Assembly: GCA_050951605.1 (NCBI GenBank)
Contig: JBMNJJ010000005.1
Span: forward strand, 62,001 to 126,000
Length of the DNA stretch: 64,000 nt
Direction: 5' to 3'
Source of the DNA: DUTS01 sp050951605
GTDB lineage: Bacteria > Bacillota > Peptococcia > DRI-13 > DTU073
This document shows, piece by piece, positions 54,371 through 61,500 of the stretch. Numbering within the stretch: position 1 is the stretch's first letter; the number at the start of each line of letters is the position of its first letter. The notes under the pieces are model-generated. The model had not been told where the DNA came from, ran no database searches, and was given only the letters and a program-made list of their open reading frames with translations. The position numbers were made by a program, and so were the translations under genes.

Positions 54371-55270
54371 CTATTTTATATACTCATTACTAACTAAAAT
54401 ATCTGCGATTACTTCCGTGGGAATAACAAATTCTACAACACCCATATAGCCGGGGGCAACCTCATACTTATCAAAGGAAATAACTAATTTACCTTCCGGA
54501 TTGATATAGAAACTCTGTTCTTTATCTATTTTTTCAAACAAGTCAACAAAGCCTTCGTCTTCCACACCTTTTACCCAATAAATCTTATTTTCATCAGCTT
54601 GATGTTGTGCCCTCATCTGCTCCTTGATATTCTCACTAATAACTTCAACATAATGCTCGTCTTTAAACAAACTAGGCAAAGTGATTAAAACTTCATTTTG
54701 TTTATCTAGCGTGTCATACTTAAATACTGTTGACGAGGAAGCGGCAGTATTGACAACATAACGACCCACGGAAAGTATTCTTTCATTGTCAGTTTTGACA
54801 ACATAGCCACTATCTACACCTAAATGCCCTCCACCTTTTTTCTTTAAGTCCTCCATCTCTGCTATAAATTCTTTATATAACTTTTCGTTTTCCACAAAAT
54901 ATTTTTCATTTAAGCTGTTTTCCAAGTTCTTGTTTTGTAAACCATCTATAGCCGGAACTTTAATCTTGGCATCAAAAGTGTCTTCATTAATTGTGTACTC
55001 TCTGAAAGTCAAGACCTTAACTATGTCTCCGATAAAAGGTACGTCAGATAAAGTTTTGGCAAATACGGGACTACTATTAATACCCACCACGAAAACAGCT
55101 GCAGCAGCTACTACAGAAATAGCTACAGTACGTATTTTACTTAAATTATTTTTTCGCGACATCTTTTTTCTACTTTCCTGTAAAGACTTTTTTACTACAA
55201 AATCCAATTCTGCTGGAATAGGTGTCTCCATATATTCCTTTTTTAATTGTTCTAAATTTTGACCTTTCAT
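54371..55270 (-). CDS. RsiV-like anti-sigma factor (DUF3298 domain)
   Basis: About 299 residues from the ATG at 55270 (gtgaggggg upstream). A cytoplasmic N-terminus (about 1-45) to hold the sigma factor, one membrane helix (TVAISVVAAAAVFVVGI), then an outer domain with FREYTINEDTFDAKIKVPAI and the DUF3298 region SFYINPEGKLVISFDKYEVAPGYMGVVEFVIP in parts. RsiV of Bacillus binds lysozyme and is then cleaved, freeing SigV. Overlaps/abuts the sigma gene. Confidence 0.88.
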   Translation of the reverse strand: MKGQNLEQLKKEYMETPIPAELDFVVKKSLQESRKKMSRKNNLSKIRTVAISVVAAAAVFVVGINSSPVFAKTLSDVPFIGDIVKVLTFREYTINEDTFDAKIKVPAIDGLQNKNLENSLNEKYFVENEKLYKEFIAEMEDLKKKGGGHLGVDSGYVVKTDNERILSVGRYVVNTAASSSTVFKYDTLDKQNEVLITLPSLFKDEHYVEVISENIKEQMRAQHQADENKIYWVKGVEDEGFVDLFEKIDKEQSFYINPEGKLVISFDKYEVAPGYMGVVEFVIPTEVIADILVSNEYIK

Positions 55271-55274
55271 CAAC

Positions 55275-55775
55275 TTAATCCCCCTCACTTTGATTTTTTA
55301 TTTCCAAACGTAACTTTTCCAATGCTTTATATAACCTGGTTTTTACTGTATTCACATTTATATCTAGAACTTCCGCAACCTCCTCTATTTTTAAATCCTC
55401 AAAAAACCTTAAGACGATGATACTACGATAACTCAAAGGCAACTTTTCTATAGCTCTTTGTAAATCTAGGTCAGCGTACGTATCAACTTTACTTTCATCA
55501 AAGCTAGATAAAACTTCTTCCTCAACCACAACTACTTTTTTTCTTTGACGTAAAAAATCCAAAGATGTATTGACCACAATCCTGTAAAACCACGTTTTTA
55601 TATAACTATGGTTTTTTAAAGATTCTATTGAAGAAACTGCTTTATAGATAGATTCTTGGACAATGTCTAAAGCATCATCAGCATTTTTTACATAACTATA
55701 AGCTAGCCTATAATATTTTTCTTGGTCTTGAATCACAAAATTTGCAAGTTCTCTTTTTAAACTACTTCTCCCCAT
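55275..55775 (-). CDS. ECF sigma factor (SigV-like)
   Basis: 166 residues with sigma region 2 (YYRLAYSYVKNADDALDIVQESIYKAVSS in parts) and region 4 (LPLSYRSIIVLRFFEDLKIEEVAEVLDINVNTVKTRLYKALEKLR in parts). Paired with the RsiV-like gene directly downstream, so it should be held inactive by it until an envelope signal arrives. Confidence 0.93.
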   Translation of the reverse strand: MGRSSLKRELANFVIQDQEKYYRLAYSYVKNADDALDIVQESIYKAVSSIESLKNHSYIKTWFYRIVVNTSLDFLRQRKKVVVVEEEVLSSFDESKVDTYADLDLQRAIEKLPLSYRSIIVLRFFEDLKIEEVAEVLDINVNTVKTRLYKALEKLRLEIKNQSEGD

Positions 55776-55864
55776 TCGTACGAACTTCTCCTTCCTTTTA
55801 TTTTGGTGTACACCTTTATTGTTCCCTTTACTTTATAGACGGGTAAGGTCAGATGAAAAGTTTT

Positions 55865-55900
55865 AAAGTCCTACTTAAAAATTTAATTAAGTAGGACTTT
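55865..55900 (-). terminator. Second of two tandem terminators after the alcohol dehydrogenase gene
   Basis: 13-bp stem aaagtcctactta (55865-55877) with taagtaggacttt (55888-55900), A-rich and T-rich flanks. On the minus strand it follows the hairpin at 55911-55941. Confidence 0.8.
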
Positions 55901-55907
55901 ATATAAT

Positions 55908-55948
55908 AAATCCTCGTCTAAACATGAAGTTTAAACGAGGCTTTATTA
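55908..55948 (-). terminator. First terminator after the alcohol dehydrogenase gene
   Basis: 12-bp stem cctcgtctaaac (55912-55923) with gtttaaacgagg (55929-55940), one mismatch. On the minus strand it lies 22 bases after the stop and is followed by tttatta. Confidence 0.82.
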
Positions 55949-55962
55949 TTTTCCGTACTATT

Positions 55963-57021
55963 CTACTCTACCAATACTACTGGCTTAATTAAATCCTTCG
56001 GCTTATCTTTCATTAATAATAATGCTTTTTCAGCATTCTCTAAGCCCCTAAAGACATGCGTAACTAATTTACTGGGATCTAAACGATTATGTTCCACTAA
56101 ACTAATTAACTTTTCCATTCTCAAACGTCCGCCGGGAGTCAAACCACCCTGAATGTTTTTATGAGCCATACCGCTACCCCATTCTACCCGTGGAATAGGC
56201 AACGTTTCTCCTTGCCCATGGTAATTAACATTAGAGATATGCCCACCGGGTCTAGTCATTTTAACAGCTTGAGCAACAACCTGTGGGTTACCACCGGCAA
56301 TAATTGTAGCATCTACACCTTTACCGCCCACTAATTTTAAGATTTGTTCTACAATATCACCATCACGATAATTAACAATATCGGTAGCCCCATAGAATTT
56401 AGCCGCTTCCACACATAATGGTCTGCTACCTACGGCAATAATTCTACCGGCACCCCGCAATTTAGCACCAGCTACAGCCATTAAACCAACAGGGCCAATA
56501 CCTACTACCACTACAGTATCTCCATACTGAATCTCGGCATTTTCAGCACCATGAAAACCGGTAGTTACCATATCGGTAATCATTACAGCCGATTCTAAAG
56601 AAACTCCCTCCGGTAATAAGGCTAAATTCATATCCGCATCATTTACATGGAATAATTCAGCCATAGAACCGTCTTTAAAGTTAGAATATTTCCAACCTGC
56701 TAACATACCACCCGAATGTTGTGGAAAACCTGCTTGAGCTTCCAAAGAACGCCAATCAGGAGTAATAGCTGGTACGACAACACGATCGCCGGGTTTAAAG
56801 TCCTTAACTTCACTACCTACTTCTACCACTTCGCCTACTGCTTCATGACCTAAAATCATGTCCGTACGTTCACCCAAGGCCCCTTCAAATACAGTATGAA
56901 TATCGGATGTACAAGGAGATAAAGCCAAGGGGCGACAAATGGCGTCAAATGGGCCGGCTACAGGATCCTCTTTTTCAATCCAACCTGCTTTACCAATACC
57001 TAACATTGCAAAACCTTTCAT
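55963..57021 (-). CDS. NADP-type secondary alcohol dehydrogenase (zinc-dependent)
   Basis: 352 residues from the ATG at 57021, with ggaggtg upstream. Very like the tetrameric secondary alcohol dehydrogenases of Thermoanaerobacter brockii and Clostridium beijerinckii as I remember them: it begins MKGFAMLGIGKAGWIEKE and has catalytic zinc ligands at Cys37, His59 and Asp150. The four-cysteine structural zinc lobe is absent, as in that group. Nucleotide motif GIGPVGLMAVAGA; GSRP after the second strand supports NADP(H) use. Reduces ketones such as acetone to 2-propanol, or reverse. Confidence 0.92.
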   Translation of the reverse strand: MKGFAMLGIGKAGWIEKEDPVAGPFDAICRPLALSPCTSDIHTVFEGALGERTDMILGHEAVGEVVEVGSEVKDFKPGDRVVVPAITPDWRSLEAQAGFPQHSGGMLAGWKYSNFKDGSMAELFHVNDADMNLALLPEGVSLESAVMITDMVTTGFHGAENAEIQYGDTVVVVGIGPVGLMAVAGAKLRGAGRIIAVGSRPLCVEAAKFYGATDIVNYRDGDIVEQILKLVGGKGVDATIIAGGNPQVVAQAVKMTRPGGHISNVNYHGQGETLPIPRVEWGSGMAHKNIQGGLTPGGRLRMEKLISLVEHNRLDPSKLVTHVFRGLENAEKALLLMKDKPKDLIKPVVLVE

Positions 57022-57039
57022 TAAATAAAACACCTCCAA

Positions 57040-57186
57040 ATTTATTTTAATTAAAATATATTACTACTCCTTCCACCCCTTTCATCTAATATTTTAAGAT
57101 AGTTTGCAATAATGAAAATGTTTAACGTAAATTATATTATACCATATAATTACTTTTTAGCTAGCAAAATTTAACACATCGTACAA
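57040..57186 (-). other. AT-rich intergenic region with probable alcohol dehydrogenase promoter
   Basis: No gene. A good TATAAT hexamer on the minus strand lies around 57140, suitably placed for the downstream alcohol dehydrogenase gene, but no convincing -35 element is seen. Confidence 0.4.
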
Positions 57187-57385
57187 CTACAATGCCTGTA
57201 CCCTAGTTAATCCAACTTTATAAGCTATATCCAATGCGTCTTGGTATTCCTTAACCTTAATTCTCCGCCCCACACGCCTGAACACGAAGCATCATCCTAG
57301 GTACCGGTTCCTCACCAAAGTGGGGACCGACACTAGAGACAATAGCCTGTCAGCAGTTTTACAAACACCTAAAGTAGACGCTTCG
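57187..57385 (-). pseudogene. Remnant of a PflX-type radical SAM gene
   Basis: Broken coding traces on the minus strand: GVCKTADR, then in another frame IVSSVGPHFGEEPV (57301-57346), the conserved block that precedes the radical SAM cysteines in PflX-like activases, then after a deletion KEYQDALDIAYKVGLTRVQAL and a stop at 57187-57189, matching that family's C-terminal helix. The CxxxCxxC region and the rest of the barrel are missing. Call rests on remembered family motifs; the fragment is clearly non-functional. Confidence 0.6.
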
Positions 57386-57446
57386 GATTTTTGTAATCTC
57401 AGATCTTCTACATTAACGGTTATCTGCTCATCAAAAATTAACCCAT

Positions 57447-57476
57447 TTAGCTTCGCTTTTAAGCGAGGCTAATTTA
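57447..57476 (+). terminator. Hairpin upstream of small gene
   Basis: Inverted repeat ttagcttcgctt / aagcgaggctaa (57448-57459 with 57461-57472, one mismatch) followed by a short T-rich stretch. It could end a transcript reading rightward across the decayed radical SAM region; the remaining bases up to 57546 hold only the ribosome-binding site of the next gene. Confidence 0.45.
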
Positions 57477-57546
57477 TATAAAGTTTACGTTTTGTCCCTC
57501 AGCCGGATATTATATTATAGGCCCAAAATTAAAAAAAGAGAGGAGG

Positions 57547-57753
57547 GTGAGCATCATATTCAGCATTTTTAAAAAAAAATACTATAAAAAAGGCTATTTC
57601 GTCCATCAAGTAGGAAGAAAAAATTTGCTTTGCAAAATTTTAAATGAATATGAGACCCGAGACGAAGCCAACGAAGACTTAGTCAATTTGATAACAGCAG
57701 AAACAACTGAAAGAAGATTACTGAAAGATTTTTTAACAAAAAAATCTTGGTAA
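57547..57753 (+). CDS. Small protein of unknown function
   Basis: 68 residues starting at a GTG at 57547 behind gagaggagg. Basic N-terminus (IFKKKYYKKGYFVHQVGRK) and a helical C-terminus with EANEDLVNLITAETTERRLLKDF. Not recognised. 32 bases ahead of another small gene on the same strand, so they probably form a transcription unit. Confidence 0.55.
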   Translation: MSIIFSIFKKKYYKKGYFVHQVGRKNLLCKILNEYETRDEANEDLVNLITAETTERRLLKDFLTKKSW

Positions 57754-57785
57754 GAAGTTAAAAAAGGAAAACAGGAGGTAAAATT

Positions 57786-58172
57786 ATGCGTAAACAATGG
57801 TTGAAAAGTTTAACACCCCAAAAAGCTTGGGATTTTTTTTATGGAGATGAAGTGGAAAGATTTATTTCCGATTTTTATGCCGATGGCTATACTGATATTA
57901 CTAAAATGTGTCAAAGATTTAGCCAAGATTTTCCCAGTACAGAATTAGGATTCTTCGAACAAGGAGAATTGGATTATCTTGCCGCACTAATAGAACAATA
58001 CATTCGCGAATATATTGAAAAAATTGGTGGTGCTTATTATTTAAAAATATATAGTGAAGAAGAATTAGACGAAATGTGGCTGAATGAAACCAATGAACTT
58101 TTAGAATTGATCAGAAGTGCAGAATACTCGCTAAAACACAACCCAACCTTGAGATTAATAAGAACCCCGTAA
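57786..58172 (+). CDS. Small acidic protein of unknown function
   Basis: 128 residues with acaggaggtaaa upstream. Helical, with many aromatic residues (DFFYGDEVERFISDFYADGY, EEELDEMWLNETNELLELI). No membrane segment, no cysteine motif. Not recognised. Confidence 0.6.
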   Translation: MRKQWLKSLTPQKAWDFFYGDEVERFISDFYADGYTDITKMCQRFSQDFPSTELGFFEQGELDYLAALIEQYIREYIEKIGGAYYLKIYSEEELDEMWLNETNELLELIRSAEYSLKHNPTLRLIRTP

Positions 58173-58180
58173 ATAACGTA

Positions 58181-58209
58181 TAGACAAAAAGAATGCATCT
58201 TTTTGTCTA
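58181..58209. terminator. Hairpin between convergent small genes
   Basis: Perfect 12-bp stem tagacaaaaaga / tctttttgtcta with five-base loop atgca. It lies between the convergent genes ending at 58172 and 58239. The T-rich arm is within the stem, so termination strength is uncertain. Confidence 0.5.
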
Positions 58210-58238
58210 AAACTATTATCATAAAGATCTATAGTTTT

Positions 58239-58502
58239 TTAAGCCTTCGATTGCAATCTTTGGTTACGCATATACAAAATCATATCAATTCCTACCATCG
58301 TCATATTTAAGATATAAAGATAAATTACGTTATCGTAATAATAAAAGCTTTTATGTAAGATACCAACCAAATATCCTACAAAAACTACCATTAAAAACAA
58401 AAAACTTTTACCTTCAATAGACCTGGATGTATAGGATTTATAAATTGAAAAGGGCCAAGCAAACCCAAAACATAGTAACATAATAATTTCAAAAATACTC
58501 AT
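58239..58502 (-). CDS. PQ-loop (SemiSWEET-like) small membrane protein
   Basis: 87 residues with three membrane helices, the count expected for one MtN3/PQ-loop unit. The first helix region FGFAWPFSIYKSYTSRSIEGKS has the conserved WPFSIYKSY(K/R)(T/S)+S. pattern of bacterial PQ-loop proteins. Such half-transporters dimerise; substrate unknown. Confidence 0.7.
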   Translation of the reverse strand: MSIFEIIMLLCFGFAWPFSIYKSYTSRSIEGKSFLFLMVVFVGYLVGILHKSFYYYDNVIYLYILNMTMVGIDMILYMRNQRLQSKA

Positions 58503-58556
58503 AATCGTAAAACCACCTTTGCTTTATTAATTATGATAATTCTAGCAACATCAGAA

Positions 58557-61500
58557 CTAGCTTACTTTTACGGCTACGGTTCTTCGCGGCAGATTGAGCC
58601 CATAAACATTACGAGCGGTAACATTGTTTTCCTCATCAACTTCTAAGACTATTTTATCATATTCATACAAATATTGTGTCTTTACTCCGTCTACTTCTTT
58701 GGCTACGCGCAAACCTTCTCCATTGTAGATATTGGTGACGGTGGAGCCATTGGTAACAGTTTTAATCAGCTGATTCCATACATCATAGGTATTGGTGACC
58801 ATTACCTGTCCGTTTTCGGTTACGGTCAGCTGATTACCATTGTTATCATAGGTATAGGTCGTGGTTACAGTAACTATCCCGTCTGTAGAGGTCGTAACAC
58901 CTAGTAGTCTATTCTGTTCGTTATAGGTATAGACATTTTCTATTGTTTGACCGTTTCCGATAAGTTTTTCTGTTGCTCTATTACTGGCAGCATCATAAGT
59001 ATAAGCAGTCAGGTTGCCGTTGGGTTCTTTGACCGTAGCTAGTCTGTTCAGTTTGTCATAGGTATAGGTGGTAGTCCCTTTAGTAATGTTGTTAATTATT
59101 TCTTTTTTGCTGGTCTGATTTCCTGCTTGGTCATAGGTGTAGGTATAAGTATCCAGGACTGTACCATCAGCTTTTTTGTTGGTTAGTTTCGACAGCCAGT
59201 TATTCTTAAAGTATTCATATTCTTCCTTTACCCCGTTGGGATAAAGGACACTTGCTCTGTTGCCATTGTCATAATAGGTATAGGTGGTAGTTTCACCATC
59301 TGCCGTTACTTCTTTTAATCTGCCGGTACGGTCAGAGGTCTTTTGGGTGGAATTACCTTGGGGATCAGTAATGAGTTCAGCAATATATCCTGCAGATAAA
59401 CCATTGGTCAGGTCATATTGATATGTAGTGGTACCTATGTACGGTACTGTTTTGGACGTAACTCTATTTAAGGCATCATATGTTCTAGTAGTGGTTCCGG
59501 TACTGTCGGTAATGGTAAGTTGGTTCCCATTAGCATCATAGGTATAGGTGATGGTTTGGGTACCGACGGTTTCTTGAATCAGTCTGCCGTGACAGTCATA
59601 GATGTAGGTGGTGGTTTGTCCGTTTCTGTCTCTTTTCGTTTTAAGGTTGCCATCAGGATAATAAGTGTAAGTCTCACTGAAGTTTAGGGGATCTGTTTTT
59701 TCTTTAATTTTGTTAGCTACATTATAGCGATAAGTGGTCAGGTTGCCCCTCCCATCTTGTTGAGTAAGAAGATTCCCGTTGAGGTCATAAGTATAGGTTG
59801 TTATTTCGTTTAAAGCATTTGTTACGGTAAGAATTCGGTTAAACTCATCATAAGTATATTGGGTAAGGTTACCCTTACCATCAGTTTTGGTGATGATGTT
59901 CCCGACATAGTCATAGGTTTGGCTATTACTGTACCCTCGCGGGTCAGTCGTTTTGAGCAAGCGGTTGTTTTTGTCGTAAGTAAAAGTAGTAGTATTATCT
60001 AAAGCATCTAGAGATTTTATTTGTTGGTGGTTATTATTATAGACAAGTTTTTCAATTCTTTTACCCTCAGGGTCTAGTTTTTCGATTAGTCTGTTCAGAG
60101 GGTCGTAACTGTATGTATAGGTATTGCCCCGCCAGTTTGTTTCTGTGAGTAAGTTGCTGTTGGCATCATAGGTAAAGGTAGTAGTTTGTCCTGCTTTAGT
60201 GGTACTATTAAGTCTATTTAATTTATCGTAAGTAAAAGTGGTTACGTTCCCGCACCCATCTGTTTCGTAGCATTTGTTGCCGTTTAAGTCATAGCGGTAA
60301 GTTAGAGTTATTTTTTCGCCGCCCTGTTTGTTTTGCTGAGTTTGACTAAGTACTCGACCTTGAGGGTTATAAGTAAAGAGGACTACTTTCCCTTGACTAT
60401 TTTCTTCTCGGCAAAGGTTACCCATAACATCATATTGGTAAGTGATGATTTCAGCGGCAATGGTTTCATCACTAGGGGTTGTTGTTTGACGAACTTTACC
60501 TAAGGCGTTGTAGATGTAAGTAGTGGTGTTTCCGTTCCCATCTGTTTGGGTGAGGAGGTTACCGACAAGATCATAGGTATTAGTTTCAAGAGTTTGTCCC
60601 GCTATAGTTGTACGCAGTTTATTCCCGACCTGGTCATAGGTGTAAATGGTTTCTACACCATTAGCATCAGTAACGATGGCTTTTCTCCCCAAGGTATCGT
60701 ACTGATATTTGTAAGTAAAGGATAAACCTTTCCCTAGAGCAACAGGGTCTAGTTCTGACGTTAGTTGATTTGCTAAGTTATAGGTGTATTTAGTCTGGTA
60801 GCCTAAACCGTCCGTTTCTCGGGTAAGATTACCATTGGCATCATATTGACAGGTTTGACTGGTGATGGTTAACCAATTACCTGTTGCAGGGTCTTTATAG
60901 ATCTCTTTTTGCGTAAGTAGTCTGTCTCTGGTGTCATAGGTATAGACAGTACGATTCAGGTCGGAAAAGGTCTGTCCTGCTACATAGTTGGCAGGAGATA
61001 CTTCCGCTATAAGTCTGCCACCCCGATCATAATAGTAAGCCGTAACCCCTTCTAAAGCATCGGTGGTTTTTGCCAGCTGCCCTCTTTGATTATAGGTATG
61101 AATAGTAGTGTAACCTTTGGCATCGGTTACAGTCAGAGGTTGTCCGTCCCAGGTGTATGTGGTTTTTTGAGTAAGAACTACCGCCTCTCCCTTTTCATTT
61201 TGTCCGGGTTGGCTGATAGTAGTCTGTCTATCCAAGTTATCATAGGTATAGGATGTAGTTACGCCGTCCGGTGTGGTTGTTGTTTTAAGGTTGCCATTTT
61301 TGTCATAAGTAAAGGTGGTCAGAAGTGATCTTTCAGTGGTATCGTTAAAGTCATACCCGGAAAGATCGCCTTTACGAATATATTGTTTTTGGGTAACAGG
61401 TTTCGCTAAGTGGTTGTTTTCATATTCAATAACATTTTTATTTTGGACATCTGTATAAATTTCTTCTTTAATTAAGTTACCATCGGCATCATATTCATAA

